From: JADKCZ01 sp963786945
GTDB lineage: Bacteria; Myxococcota; Myxococcia; Myxococcales; Anaeromyxobacteraceae
DNA: 64,000 nt
Assembly: GCA_963786945.1 (NCBI GenBank)
Contig: CAWBAO010000001.1
Location: forward strand, 640,664-704,663
Direction of reading: 5' to 3'
This document shows, piece by piece, positions 44,647-53,612 of this stretch. The position numbers and the translations under genes were made by a program. Within the stretch, counting starts at the first letter, position 1. Every line of letters begins with the position of its first letter. The notes under the pieces are model-generated. The model made no database searches. It was given only the letters and a program-made list of their open reading frames with translations, and had not been told where the DNA came from.

Positions 44647-45299
44647 CCGGCCCGCGGCGCGAGGTGATCTGCGGCGACGGCGTCGAGTTCCTGCGGCGCG
44701 GCCGGCTGCCGGAGGACCACGCCGTGGTCACCTCGCTCCCCGACCTGTCGGAGCTGCCGGCGCTCGGCCCGGAGGGCTGGCGCGACTGGTTCGTCGAGGC
44801 CGCGGCGCTGGCCTGCGCCGCGGTGGCCGACGAGGCGGTGGCCGTCTTCTTCCAGACCGACGTGAAGCGGGATGGGCGCTGGGTCGACAAGGCCCACCTC
44901 GTCCTCACCGGGGCCGAGCGGGCCGGGGGCCACCTGCTCTGGCACAAGGTGGTCTGCCGCGCCCCGGCCGGCACCACCACCTTCGGCCGCCCGGCCTACG
45001 CCCACCTGCTCTGCCTCTCCCGCGGGCTCCGCCTCCCGCCCGGCCGCTCCACGCCCGACGTGCTCCCCCGCCTCGGCGAGATGACCTGGGCGCGCGCCAT
45101 GGGGCGCGAGGCCTGCGAGGCGGTGGCGCGCTTCCTCCTCGCCGACACCCGCTGCCGCGCGGTGGTCGACCCCTTCTGCGGCCTCGGCACCATGCTGGCG
45201 GTGGCCAACGCCCACGGGCTCGACGCCCTCGGCGTGGAGCGCTCGCCGAAGCGCGCCGAGCGGGCGCGCCACCTCGTCCTCGGACCTTCGAAGGGTTGA
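44643..45299 (+). CDS. DNA-methyltransferase-fold protein lacking DPPY
   Basis: This 218-residue protein resembles beta-class DNA methyltransferases in order of motifs. It has VICGDGVEFLRR at the start (like the G-D-C/A region), a TSLPDLSELP stretch where D/N-P-P-Y/F would lie, and RAVVDPFCGLGTMLAVANAHGLDALGVERSPKRAERA as the SAM-binding F-x-G-x-G motif near the end. The missing D-P-P-Y suggests that it does not methylate DNA bases in the usual way, or acts on another substrate. GTG 44643 overlaps the acetyltransferase stop. Confidence 0.72.
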   Translation: MTGPRREVICGDGVEFLRRGRLPEDHAVVTSLPDLSELPALGPEGWRDWFVEAAALACAAVADEAVAVFFQTDVKRDGRWVDKAHLVLTGAERAGGHLLWHKVVCRAPAGTTTFGRPAYAHLLCLSRGLRLPPGRSTPDVLPRLGEMTWARAMGREACEAVARFLLADTRCRAVVDPFCGLGTMLAVANAHGLDALGVERSPKRAERARHLVLGPSKG

Positions 45300-45576
45300 C
45301 CGGACATCCGGCAGCCTGGTGGCCGCCCCATTCCTGGTACCCGGAGCAAAGGCGGCCCTCTCCTCCGCCACCAGCCCCAAGTGTGACGTGCTCGGCAGCA
45401 CGCCCCATAGGACCTCCATGACGGCCGTACTACCGCTCGCCCGTGCGGACTAGCCTTGGGGTGCGTGGTTCAACGGCAGGCAAGCTGCCGGGCGTTCACG
45501 CCGAGTCGTCAACTGCCCGAGGTCTCACCCTCGTGCCGTCGGCCCTGCGCCGACGTGGGGTCGTCAAGGAGTGGCC
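45300..45576. other. Intergenic region before mscL
   Basis: These 277 bases hold no credible coding frame. They should contain the mscL promoter, but no clear boxes were identified. AAGGA at 45566-45570 is the mscL ribosome site. Confidence 0.4.
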
Positions 45577-45936
45577 ATGCTCAAGGGATTCAAGGACTTC
45601 ATCTCGCGCGGCAACGTCATCGACCTCGCCGTCGGCGTCATCATGGGCGGCGCCTTCGGCGCCATCGTCACCTCGCTGGTCACCGACGTCATCACGCCGA
45701 TCCTCGGGATGGTCTTCGGCAAGCCCGACTTCTCCGGCATCGTTCTCGGCTCGGTCATGGTCGGGAAGTTCCTCAACGCCGTCATCGCCTTCCTGCTGGT
45801 CTCCATCGGCGTCTACTTCTTCATCGTGGTGCCGATCAACAAGCTGAAGGGGCCGCCGCCCCCCGCCCCACCGCCCGGCCCGACCCTGCAGGAGAAGCTG
45901 CTGATGGAGATCCGCGACCAGCTCGCGAAGCGGTAG
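45577..45936 (+). CDS. mscL: Large-conductance mechanosensitive channel MscL
   Basis: This 119-residue protein opens under membrane stretch and releases solutes on osmotic downshock. The start MLKGFKDFISRGNVIDLAVGVIMGGAFGAIVTSLVTDVITPILG is the canonical N-terminal helix and first membrane span. A second span (FLNAVIAFLLVSIGVYFFIV) leads to a Pro-rich linker and the C-terminal helix LQEKLLMEIRDQLA. ATG 45577 follows AAGGA by 6 bases; the GTG at 45571 is less likely. It pairs logically with the osmoregulatory glucan synthase elsewhere in the window, although they are not neighbours. Confidence 0.96.
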   Translation: MLKGFKDFISRGNVIDLAVGVIMGGAFGAIVTSLVTDVITPILGMVFGKPDFSGIVLGSVMVGKFLNAVIAFLLVSIGVYFFIVVPINKLKGPPPPAPPPGPTLQEKLLMEIRDQLAKR

Positions 45937-46033
45937 GCGGCGGGGTCACGCCGCGGCGCGTAAAGCCCCCGGGGGCGGACGTTGGCTATGGTGCCGCGCT
46001 CCGCCCGCGCCCCGCGGCGCGCCGAGGTGTCCC

Positions 46034-47158
46034 ATGACCCACGCCGCCATCACCGGCTGGGGCAAGTGCCTGCCCCCCGCCGTGCTCACCAACGCCGACC
46101 TCGGCACCTTCCTCGAGACCGACGACGAGTGGATCGTCAGCCGCACCGGGATGAAGGAGCGGCGCGTCTCCCACGTCTCGCTGGGCGAGCTGGCGCTGGT
46201 GGCCTCCTCGCGGGCGCTGGCCTGCGCCGGCCTCGACGCCGACGCGCTCGACCTGGTCATCGTCGGCAGCACCATCGGCGACGAGCTGGCGCCCAACGTG
46301 GCCTCCGGCCTCCAGCTCCGGCTCGGCGCGGTGAACGCCGCCGCCATGGACCTCAACACCGCCTGCACCAGCTTCCTCTACGGCCTCTCCACCGCCACCG
46401 CCCTGATCCGCACCGGCGTGGTGAGGACGGCGCTGGTGGTGGGCGGCGAGGTCCCCACCCCCTTCGTGGACTGGGAGGACCGCAACACCGCGGTGCTCTT
46501 CGGCGACGGCTGCGGCGCGGTGATCCTGCAGGCCACCGACCGGGAGGAGGGGCTGCTCGCCGAGAAGCTCGGCTGCTACGCCGACGCCCGCGGCGCGCTC
46601 GACATCCGGGGGGTGGGGGCGCGCTTCGCCAACCGCGGCATCCCCTACGGCCACACCCGCTGGATCTTCGAGGGCTCGGAGATCTTCAAGCGCGCCGTGG
46701 TCGGCATGGCCCAGGCCGGGCAGGACGCGCTGGCGAAGCGCGGGCTCGCCATCGCCGACGTGGACCTGGTGATCCCGCACCAGGCCAACCTGCGCATCAT
46801 CGACGCCGTCGGCCGGCGGCTGGGCGTCGACCCGGCCCGGGTCTTCGTCAACGTCCACCGCTACGCCAACATGTCGGCGGCCACGGTGCCGGTGGCCCTG
46901 GTGGAGGCGCTGGAGGAGGGACGGGTCCGGCCGGGAGCCACGCTGCTCCTGCCCGCCTTCGGCGCCGGCCTCACCTGGTGCGCCCACCTGGTGCGCTGGG
47001 GCCAGCGCACCACGCCGCTCGGGACCAGTGCCGCCGAGCTGCCCCCGTGCGACCGGACCGGCCTCGAGCTGGTGAACGAGCTCAGGACCCGGCGCGCCGG
47101 CTTCGCCGCCGCCGCCCGGGCCAACCTGGAGGCGGCGCAGGCGCTGTTCCAGGTGTAG
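46034..47158 (+). CDS. Beta-ketoacyl-ACP synthase III-like thiolase-fold enzyme
   Basis: This 374-residue protein has the FabH catalytic triad: Cys111 in DLNTACTSFLYG, His249 in VIPHQANLRIID and Asn279 in NVHRYANMSAATVP. It starts with FLETDDEWIVSRTGMKERR, a KAS III motif. It is about 50 residues longer than E. coli FabH, with an extra C-terminal tail (about 330-374) that is helical and Ala/Arg-rich. It may start fatty-acid chains or make a specialised ketoacyl product. It stands alone, not in a fab operon, which favours a secondary role. Confidence 0.9.
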   Translation: MTHAAITGWGKCLPPAVLTNADLGTFLETDDEWIVSRTGMKERRVSHVSLGELALVASSRALACAGLDADALDLVIVGSTIGDELAPNVASGLQLRLGAVNAAAMDLNTACTSFLYGLSTATALIRTGVVRTALVVGGEVPTPFVDWEDRNTAVLFGDGCGAVILQATDREEGLLAEKLGCYADARGALDIRGVGARFANRGIPYGHTRWIFEGSEIFKRAVVGMAQAGQDALAKRGLAIADVDLVIPHQANLRIIDAVGRRLGVDPARVFVNVHRYANMSAATVPVALVEALEEGRVRPGATLLLPAFGAGLTWCAHLVRWGQRTTPLGTSAAELPPCDRTGLELVNELRTRRAGFAAAARANLEAAQALFQV

Positions 47159-47314
47159 GTGTGCCGCCGGTTCACGCGGGCGGGTGCGCCGGCCTCGAGC
47201 TTTTCTTCGTGGTGATGCGGGCTTGCGCGTGGCCCCTGGCTGGTCCGGGCGATGCACCGCTCTGAGGATGGCCGGCCGGGCCTCCGCCCGGGCCGGGCCG
47301 ACCGGAGCCACGCC

Positions 47315-47761
47315 ATGAACCCCACCCGACCCACCACCCTCCTGCTGGTCACCGCCCTGCTCGGCAGCGGCTGCGTCGGCGTCGAGACGACCACGCGCAC
47401 CTGGTCCGAGCCGCCCGCCGCCCCACCCCAGGAGCAGGTCTGGTACGGGCAGGTGTCGCAGGTCCGCGAGACGGTGGTGCAGTACCGAGGCGATCCGGCC
47501 GCCGGGGCCGTCGCCGGCGCCCTGGTCGGAGGCCTGCTCGGCAGCGCCGTCACCCACGGGCACGGCGGCGGCTTCTTCGGCGCCATGACCGGCGCCATGA
47601 TCGGTGCCGAGGCCAGCCAGAGCGGCGCCCCGCAGTTCCGCTACGACGTCACCGTCCGCTTCGACGACGGGAGCCTGCGGACCTACATCTACGAGGGCTG
47701 GTGTCCCTTCCGCGTGGGGGAGCGGGTGGTCCTCTCCTCCGCCGGGCTGGCCCGCTTCTGA
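47315..47761 (+). CDS. Glycine-zipper (SlyB-like) outer-membrane lipoprotein
   Basis: This 148-residue protein has a lipoprotein signal (LLLVTALLGSGC, lipobox Cys20) and a Rick_17kDa/glycine-zipper segment GAVAGALVGGLLGSAVTHGHGGGFFGAMTGAMIGAEAS. A C-terminal beta domain follows (YDVTVRFDDGSLRTYIYEGWCPFRVGERV). Relatives such as SlyB/PcpY stabilise the outer membrane under stress. ATG 47315 gives the complete signal peptide. It is followed by a convergent gene for a small membrane protein. Confidence 0.85.
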   Translation: MNPTRPTTLLLVTALLGSGCVGVETTTRTWSEPPAAPPQEQVWYGQVSQVRETVVQYRGDPAAGAVAGALVGGLLGSAVTHGHGGGFFGAMTGAMIGAEASQSGAPQFRYDVTVRFDDGSLRTYIYEGWCPFRVGERVVLSSAGLARF

Positions 47762-47774
47762 GCGTGCCTCCCGA

Positions 47775-47981
47775 TCACCCGCGCAGCCGCCCCGGCCCGC
47801 CCAGCAGCCGGGCCGGGAGCAGGAGCACGGCCTTGAGGAGCCCGAGCACGCCGTCCACCGCCACCCCCAGGATCCGGAAGGGCAGCAGGAGCAGCCAGAC
47901 CAGCGGGTAGAGCAGGAGCGCCAGCAGGGCCAGCGGCCAGCAGGCCACCAGGAGCAGGAGCCAGAGCAGGAAGGTGACCAT
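47775..47981 (-). CDS. 68-residue hydrophobic membrane protein
   Basis: It reads MVTFLLWLLLLVACWPLALL and then YPLVWLLLLPFRILGVAVDGVLGLLKAVLLLPARLLG, with two or three hydrophobic helices and a basic end. No family is recognised. The very high Leu content without shadow-like Arg/Pro supports a real coding frame. It is convergent with the glycine-zipper lipoprotein gene, 13 bases away. Confidence 0.6.
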   Translation of the reverse strand: MVTFLLWLLLLVACWPLALLALLLYPLVWLLLLPFRILGVAVDGVLGLLKAVLLLPARLLGGPGRLRG

Positions 47982-48100
47982 CGCTCCTCACCCTACGCCG
48001 GGCCTGGAACGAAATTTCACGGGCAAAAAGGGGAGCAAGCGCCGGCTTGGCCCGCTAGTTCCCTGTCCGGAGACGCGGCTCCGACCCGTCCCGGAAAGTG

Positions 48101-49942
48101 ATGCCCGCCGAGATGACCACCGCCCAGCTCGAGGCGACGCGCCGAGCCCCCCCGCTCCCGCGCGCCGTCGTCAACGACTTCGCCGTCCAGGTCGCCACCG
48201 TCAACGGCTCCGGCTCGCAGAGCGCCAACACGGTGCTGCTCCGGGCCCTCTTCCAGATGGGGATCCCGGTGTCGGGGAAGAACCTCTTCCCCTCCAACAT
48301 CGCCGGGCTCCCCACCTGGTACACCATCCGCGTCTCCCGCGAGGGCTGGGTGGCCCGCAAGAAGGAGGTCGACGTCCTGGTGGCCATGAACGGGGAGACG
48401 GCCCGCGAGGACGTCGCCCAGCTCCCGGCCGGCGCCGCCGTGGTCTACGACGCGGCGCTGGAGCTCGAGGCGATCCGGTCCGACCTGGCCTTCTACCCGG
48501 TCCCCTTCGACGACCTGGTGGAGCCGGTCAGCCCGGACGCGCGCCTCCGCAAGCTGCTCCGCAACATGGTCTACGTCGGCGTCCTGGGCGGCCTGCTGGG
48601 GATCGAGCCGGCCGAGGTGGAGCGCGCCCTGGGGCGGACCTTCGGCAAGAAGGCCAAGGCCCTCGAGCTCAACCTGCGCGCCGTCCGCGCCGGCTTCGAG
48701 CACGCCGCCGGCGTGGAGAAGCGCGACCCCTTCCGCGTCGAGCGGATGGACGCCACCCGCGGCAAGATCATCGTCGACGGCAACGCCGCCGCCGCGCTGG
48801 GCGCCCTCTTCGCCGGGGTGACGGTGGTGACCTGGTACCCCATCACCCCCTCCACCTCGGTGGTGGAGACGCTGCACGGCTACCTGGAGCAGCACCGGCG
48901 CACCCCCGACGGCCAGGCCACCTTCGCCGTGCTGCAGGCCGAGGACGAGCTGGCCGCCATCGGCATGGTGATCGGGGCGGGCTGGGCCGGGGCCCGGGCC
49001 ATGACCGCCACCAGCGGCCCGGGCGTGTCGCTCATGTCCGAGTTCGCCGGGCTGGGGTACTTCGCCGAGGTGCCGGCGGTGATCGTCAACGTGCAGCGGG
49101 TCGGTCCCTCGACGGGGCTGCCGACCCGGACCTCGCAGGGCGACCTGCTGTCGACCGCCTTCCTCTCGCACGGCGACACCCAGCACCTGCTGCTCTTCCC
49201 CGGCTCGGTGGAGGAGTGCTTCACCATGACCGGCCAGGCCTTCGACCTGGCCGAGCGCTTCCAGACCCCGGTCTTCGTCCTCTCCGACCTCGACCTGGGG
49301 ATGAACAACTGGATGGCCGAGCCGCTCCCCTACCCGGACGCCCCGCTCGACCGCGGCAAGGTGCTGTCGAAGGCCGACCTGGACCGGCTGGGCGGCTTCG
49401 CCCGCTACCGGGACGTCGACGGCGACGGCATCGGCTGGCGGACGCTGCCTGGCACCGACCACCCGCGCGCCGCCTACTTCACCCGCGGCACCGGCCACGA
49501 CGAGCAGGCGGTCTACAGCGAGCGCTCCGACGTCTTCGAGCAGAACATGGCCCGGCTGCGCCGGAAGCTCGAGGGGGCGCGCGCCGCGCTCCCCCAGCCG
49601 GTGCAGCGCGGCACCGGGTCCCCGGTCGGGCTCCTGGCCCACGGCTCCTCCGACCCGGCGGTGCGCGAGGCGCTGGACCAGCTCCACCGGGAGGCCGGGC
49701 TCGAGGCCGACTACCTGCGGGTCCGGGCCTGGCCGTTCGCGGCCTCGGTCCGCGACTTCGTGGCCGCCCACGACCGGGTCTACGTGGTCGAGCAGGACCG
49801 CGACGCGCAGCTGCTGTCGCTCCTGCGCCTCGACCTCGAGCCGGCCCTGGCCGGGCGGCTCCGGTCGGTGGCCCACATCACCGGGCTGCCGCTCGACGCC
49901 AGGAGCGTCACCGACGAGATCCTGGCCCGGGAGGGGCGCTGA
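48101..49942 (+). CDS. 2-oxoacid:ferredoxin oxidoreductase, fused gamma-alpha subunit
   Basis: This protein of about 613 residues combines the gamma domain (about 25-200: VATVNGSGSQSANTVLLRALFQMGIPVSGKN, NIAGLPTWYTIRVS) with the alpha domain (about 220-613: GNAAAALGALFAGVTVVTWYPITPSTSVVE, MTATSGPGVSLMSEFAG, GLPTRTSQGDLL). With the beta subunit downstream it oxidatively decarboxylates a 2-oxoacid, probably 2-oxoglutarate or a branched-chain oxoacid, to acyl-CoA and reduces ferredoxin. The exact start is uncertain (48098, 48101 or 48113). The genes are one base apart and surely co-transcribed. Confidence 0.92.
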   Translation: MPAEMTTAQLEATRRAPPLPRAVVNDFAVQVATVNGSGSQSANTVLLRALFQMGIPVSGKNLFPSNIAGLPTWYTIRVSREGWVARKKEVDVLVAMNGETAREDVAQLPAGAAVVYDAALELEAIRSDLAFYPVPFDDLVEPVSPDARLRKLLRNMVYVGVLGGLLGIEPAEVERALGRTFGKKAKALELNLRAVRAGFEHAAGVEKRDPFRVERMDATRGKIIVDGNAAAALGALFAGVTVVTWYPITPSTSVVETLHGYLEQHRRTPDGQATFAVLQAEDELAAIGMVIGAGWAGARAMTATSGPGVSLMSEFAGLGYFAEVPAVIVNVQRVGPSTGLPTRTSQGDLLSTAFLSHGDTQHLLLFPGSVEECFTMTGQAFDLAERFQTPVFVLSDLDLGMNNWMAEPLPYPDAPLDRGKVLSKADLDRLGGFARYRDVDGDGIGWRTLPGTDHPRAAYFTRGTGHDEQAVYSERSDVFEQNMARLRRKLEGARAALPQPVQRGTGSPVGLLAHGSSDPAVREALDQLHREAGLEADYLRVRAWPFAASVRDFVAAHDRVYVVEQDRDAQLLSLLRLDLEPALAGRLRSVAHITGLPLDARSVTDEILAREGR

Positions 49943-49943
49943 C

Positions 49944-50985
49944 ATGGCCACCCCGACCGCCGCGGCCCCGCGCCTGAACCGGCTCGGCCTCGCCGTCCTC
50001 GACTACAAGGGGGGCAAGACCACCCTCTGCGCCGGCTGCGGCCACAACGCCATCTCCGAGCGGATCCTCGAGGCCTACTTCGAGCTGGGCATCGCGCCCG
50101 AGCAGGTGGCCAAGTTCTCCGGCATCGGCTGCTCCTCCAAGACGCCGGCCTACTTCATGAGCCGCTCCCACAGCTTCAACGCCGTGCACGGCCGCATGCC
50201 GGCGGTGGCGACCGGGGCGCTGCTCGCCAACCGCACGCTGCGCGGGGTGGGCGTCTCCGGCGACGGCGACACCGCCTCGATCGGCATCGGCCAGTTCGTC
50301 CACCTGGTCCGGCGCAACGTGCCCATGGTCTACGTGGTCGAGAACAACGGCGTCTACGGCCTGACCAAGGGGCAGTTCTCCGCCACCGCCGACCCCGGGT
50401 CGACCCTGAAGTCCGGCGCCGTCGCCGACCTGCCGGCCCTCGACGTCTGCGCCCTGGCCATCCAGCTGGGCGCCAGCTTCGTGGGCCGCTCCTTCTCCGG
50501 CGACAAGAAGCAGCTCTCGGTGATGCTCAAGGCGGCGGTGGCCCACCGGGGCACCGCCCTGCTCGACGTCATCAGCCCCTGCGTCACCTTCAACGACCAC
50601 GAGGGCTCGACCAAGAGCTACGCCTTCGTCAAGGAGCACGACGAGCCGCTCCAGGAGCTCTCCTTCGTCCCCTCCTTCCAGGAGATCGACGTCGACTACG
50701 ACCCGGGCACCACCCAGGACGTGACGCTCCACGACGGCTCGCACCTCCGGCTCCGCAAGCTGGAGGCCGGCTACGACCCCTCCGACCGGGCCCGGGCCCT
50801 GTCGCGGCTGATGGCCGCGGCGGCGCGAGGGGGACGTGCTGACCGGCGTGCTCTTCCTCGATCCGAAGGCGCCCGACCTGATCGCCCGCCTCGGCCTGGT
50901 CGAGGCGCCGCTGGCCACCCTCCCCGCGGAGGCGGTGCGCCCGCCGCGCGCCGTCCTCGACGCCATCAACGCCTCGCTGGGGTAG
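49944..50985 (+). CDS. 2-oxoacid:ferredoxin oxidoreductase beta subunit, frameshifted near the end
   Basis: It binds thiamine diphosphate: TTLCAGCGHNAISERIL, GIGCSSKTPAYF, AVHGRMPAVATGA, VSGDGDTASIG and VVENNGVYGLTKGQFS are the family motifs (C-x-G-C-G-H and G-D-G-D). At about 50826, in the context GCGCGAGGGGG, the frame shifts. The next frame gives EGDVLTGVLFLDPKAPDLIARLG and a normal family C-terminus ending at TAG 50983-50985. Without the correction it would run into the following dehydrogenase gene. The break is more likely an indel error than a real mutation, because codons on both sides are normal. The product has about 346 residues. Confidence 0.88.
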
Positions 50986-51008
50986 GGTCGGCCCCGGAGG
51001 GGCGAGCC

Positions 51009-51941
51009 ATGGAGCGGACGGTGGCGGTGGTCGGCGCCGGCGTGATGGGGCACGGGATCGCGCAGCTCTTCGCGCAGGCCGGCTCGGCGGTGAGCCTGCA
51101 CGACGCCGAGGAGCGGCGGCTGGCGGCCGGGCTGGCCGCCCTGGAGGAGTCGCTCTCGCTGCTGGTCGAGGAGGAGGTGCTCTCCCCCTGGGAGGCGGCG
51201 GCGGCGAGGGCCCGGGTCCGGCCCACCACCGATCTCGACGCCGCGCTGGCCGGGGCCGGCTTCGTGGTCGAGGCCATCCCCGAGGTGCTGGAGGACAAGC
51301 TCACGCTGTTCGACCGGATCGAGCGGGTGGTGGGCGACGACGCCGTGGTCGCCTCCAACACCTCGACCATCCCCATCAGCAGCCTGGCGCAGCGGGCCCG
51401 GCGCCCGGGGCGGATGGCCGTGGTCCACTTCTTCAACCCGGCCCAGCTGGTCCCGCTGGTCGAGGTGCTGCCGCACCCGCTCATGCCGCCGGCCGGGGTG
51501 GAGCGGGTGCTGGAGGCGATGCGGCACATCGGCAAGCGCCCGGTGCTGCTGCGGCGGGAGGTGCCGGGCTTCGTCGCCAACCGGCTCCAGGCGGCGGTGG
51601 TGCGCGAGGCCTTCCACCTCGTCGAGCTGGGCGTGGCCAGCCTGGAGGACGTCGACGCCGTGGTGACCGAGGGGCCGGGCTTCCGCTGGTCCTTCGTGGG
51701 CCCGGCCGAGGCGGCCGACCTGGGCGGGCTCGACACCTGGCAGCGGGTGCTGGACAACCTGGCGCCCGAGCTGTCGCGCGCCGAGCGGGCGCCGGCGGCC
51801 ATCCGCGAGCGCGTCGCCCGGGGCGAGCTGGGCGCCAAGACCGGGCGCGGCCTCCGGGTGCACGAGGCCGGCGCGCTGGCGGAGCGCATCCGGGCCCGTG
51901 ACCGGTTCCTGGTCCGGCTGGGGAAGCTGAAGCGCGGGTGA
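51009..51941 (+). CDS. 3-hydroxyacyl-CoA dehydrogenase
   Basis: This 310-residue protein has an N-terminal NAD-binding Rossmann motif VAVVGAGVMGHGIAQLFAQAG, the family stretch VVEAIPEVLEDKLTLFDRIE, SNTSTIPISSLAQ, the catalytic His in VVHFFNPAQLVPLVEV, and the C-terminal substrate domain PGFVANRLQAAVVREAFHLVELGVAS. It oxidises 3-hydroxyacyl-CoA to 3-oxoacyl-CoA in beta-oxidation or a related ring- or branched-chain pathway. ATG 51009 follows GGAGGGG. Its place right after the oxidoreductase genes suggests a shared acyl-CoA pathway. It is convergent with the aldo/keto reductase, 3 bases apart. Confidence 0.92.
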   Translation: MERTVAVVGAGVMGHGIAQLFAQAGSAVSLHDAEERRLAAGLAALEESLSLLVEEEVLSPWEAAAARARVRPTTDLDAALAGAGFVVEAIPEVLEDKLTLFDRIERVVGDDAVVASNTSTIPISSLAQRARRPGRMAVVHFFNPAQLVPLVEVLPHPLMPPAGVERVLEAMRHIGKRPVLLRREVPGFVANRLQAAVVREAFHLVELGVASLEDVDAVVTEGPGFRWSFVGPAEAADLGGLDTWQRVLDNLAPELSRAERAPAAIRERVARGELGAKTGRGLRVHEAGALAERIRARDRFLVRLGKLKRG

Positions 51942-51944
51942 GGG

Positions 51945-52934
51945 CTACCGCCCCACCGTGCCCATCATCGCCTCCGGGTACCTGGTCCCCGAGGCCGCGC
52001 CGCGCGGGGCCACGGCGTCGATGCGCTGCAGCTCGGCGGGGCCCAGGGTCACCGTCAGGGCGCCCAGGTTCTCCTCCAGGTAGGCGCGCCGCTTGGTGCC
52101 GGGGATGGGGACGACGTCCTTCCCCTGCGCCATCACCCAGGCCAGCGCCAGCTGCGAGGCCGAGCAGCCCTTCTCCCGGGCCAGCGCCTCGATGCGGGCC
52201 ACCAGCTCCAGGTTCCTCTGGAAGTTCTCGCCCTGGAAGCGCGGGCTCAGGCGCCGGTAGTCGTCGGCGGCCAGGTCCTCGAACCGGCGGATCCGCCCGG
52301 TGAGGAAGCCCCGCCCCAGCGGGCTGTAGGCGACGAACCCCACCCCCAGCCGGCGGCAGGCCTGCAGCAGGCCGTCCTCCGGATCGCGGCTCCAGAGCGA
52401 GTACTCGGTCTGCAGCGCGGTGATGGGGTGCACCCGGCAGGCGCGCTCCAGCGTCCCCACCCCGGCCTCGGAGAGGCCGAGGTGGCGCACCTTGCCCTCC
52501 TTCACCAGCGCCGCCATGGCGCCCACGGTCTCCTCGATGGGCGTGGCCGGGTCCACCCGGTGCAGGTAGTAGAGGTCGACGTGGTCGGTCTGGAGCCGCC
52601 TCAGGCTGCCCTCGATGGAGCGCCGGACGTTGGCGGCGCTGCCGTCCAGGCCGCGCCGGGTCGGGTCGGCGGGATCGCGGACGATCCCGAACTTGGTGGC
52701 CAGCTCGACCTGGCCGCGCCGGCCCTTGAGGAAGCGGCCCAGCAGCTCCTCGTTGGCGTAGGGGCCGTACATCTCGGCGGTGTCGAGGAAGGTGACGCCG
52801 AGGGCCAGGGCGCGCTCCAGCGTGGCCAGCGACTCGGCGTCGTCGCGGCCGGAGTAGAAGTCGCTCATGCCCATGCAGCCCAGCCCCACGGCCGAGACCG
52901 TGAGGCCGGAGGTTCCGAGGGTGCGCCGTTCCAT
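51945..52934 (-). CDS. Aldo/keto reductase
   Basis: This 329-residue NADP(H)-dependent TIM barrel has the catalytic tetrad Asp51, Tyr56 (FLDTAEMYGPYANE), Lys81 (ELATKFG) and His125 (YYLHRVDP). It starts MERRTLGTSGLTVSAVGLGCMGMSDFY, typical of the AKR13/YakC-like group, and ends with GTKRRAYLEENLGAL for cofactor binding. The physiological aldehyde or ketone is unknown. Confidence 0.93.
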   Translation of the reverse strand: MERRTLGTSGLTVSAVGLGCMGMSDFYSGRDDAESLATLERALALGVTFLDTAEMYGPYANEELLGRFLKGRRGQVELATKFGIVRDPADPTRRGLDGSAANVRRSIEGSLRRLQTDHVDLYYLHRVDPATPIEETVGAMAALVKEGKVRHLGLSEAGVGTLERACRVHPITALQTEYSLWSRDPEDGLLQACRRLGVGFVAYSPLGRGFLTGRIRRFEDLAADDYRRLSPRFQGENFQRNLELVARIEALAREKGCSASQLALAWVMAQGKDVVPIPGTKRRAYLEENLGALTVTLGPAELQRIDAVAPRGAASGTRYPEAMMGTVGR

Positions 52935-52980
52935 GTGGTCCTCCTGGTGCGTGGCTGCGGTCGGCGCCCGAGCCGGGCGC

Positions 52981-53286
52981 TCAGTGCGATCCCACCAGCG
53001 CCGCCGACACCACCACCTCGGCGGAGGGCCGGACCTCCACGTCCTCCTGCCAGGGCATGAAGCCGACCTTCCGGATCGACAGGCGGTGGGGGCCGGGGTC
53101 GATGCGGAAGCGGCACGGCGCCCGGCAGCGGACCACGCCGTCCGCCATCACCTCGACGCCGGCGGGCTGCACCTCCACCACGACGGTGCCGGCCTGCGGG
53201 CCCGGCTCCGGGGGCGGCGGCTGGGGTGGGACGGCGGGCGCGCAGGCGGCCGCGCAGGCCAGCAGCATCGGCAGGGCCGCCCGCAC
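52981..53286 (-). CDS. PEGA-domain lipoprotein
   Basis: This 101-residue protein has a signal peptide with lipobox-like L-A-C-A-A-A-C, a Pro-rich linker (PAVPPQPPPPEPGPQ), and a single PEGA domain of about 70 residues (VVVEVQPAGVEVMADGVVRCRAPCRFRIDPGPHRLSIRKVGFMPWQEDVEV). PEGA domains are small surface beta domains common in myxobacteria. Two Cys (VRCRAPC) flank a turn and may pair. It lies 9 bases after the stop of the cytochrome c gene on the same strand, so the two are probably one operon. Confidence 0.82.
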   Translation of the reverse strand: MRAALPMLLACAAACAPAVPPQPPPPEPGPQAGTVVVEVQPAGVEVMADGVVRCRAPCRFRIDPGPHRLSIRKVGFMPWQEDVEVRPSAEVVVSAALVGSH

Positions 53287-53295
53287 CGGACGCTC

Positions 53296-53559
53296 CTACT
53301 TCTTCTTCAGCCCGGCCACGTAGTCGGCCACGGCCGGGGCGTCGTCGATGGCGACGGGCTTCATCTTCCCCTGCCCCTCCTTGATGACCTTGAGGACCGT
53401 GGCGGCGGGGGTTCCGGCGATGGCCTTCGGCATCATCTTGGCCCCCACCCCCTCCTTGCCGTGGCAGGCGGCGCACTTCTTGGCGAAGGTCTCGGCCCCA
53501 TTGGCGAGGGCGGTGGAGGCGAGGAGCAGGGCGGCGACGGCGAAGACGGCGCGCTTCAT
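53296..53559 (-). CDS. Small monohaem cytochrome c
   Basis: This 87-residue periplasmic protein has a Sec signal peptide (MKRAVFAVAALLLASTALA). Haem binding is at CAACH (Cys29, Cys32, His33) and the probable distal ligand is Met66 in GKMKPV. The size and the motif K-C-A-A-C-H-G-K-E-G match class I c-type cytochromes. It would shuttle electrons in the periplasm. ATG 53559 follows AAGGAT. It shares a short operon with the PEGA lipoprotein gene downstream. Confidence 0.93.
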   Translation of the reverse strand: MKRAVFAVAALLLASTALANGAETFAKKCAACHGKEGVGAKMMPKAIAGTPAATVLKVIKEGQGKMKPVAIDDAPAVADYVAGLKKK

Positions 53560-53612
53560 GTGGGATCCTTTCGGCGGGGGGGGTGCTGGGGGGGAGTGTA
53601 ACGCCGGGGCGG

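Noticed and set aside
50820..50832. Programmed ribosomal frameshift in the oxidoreductase beta gene.
   Set aside because: There is no slippery heptamer with a strong downstream structure, and similar one-base breaks occur in many unrelated genes of the window, so sequence error is simpler.
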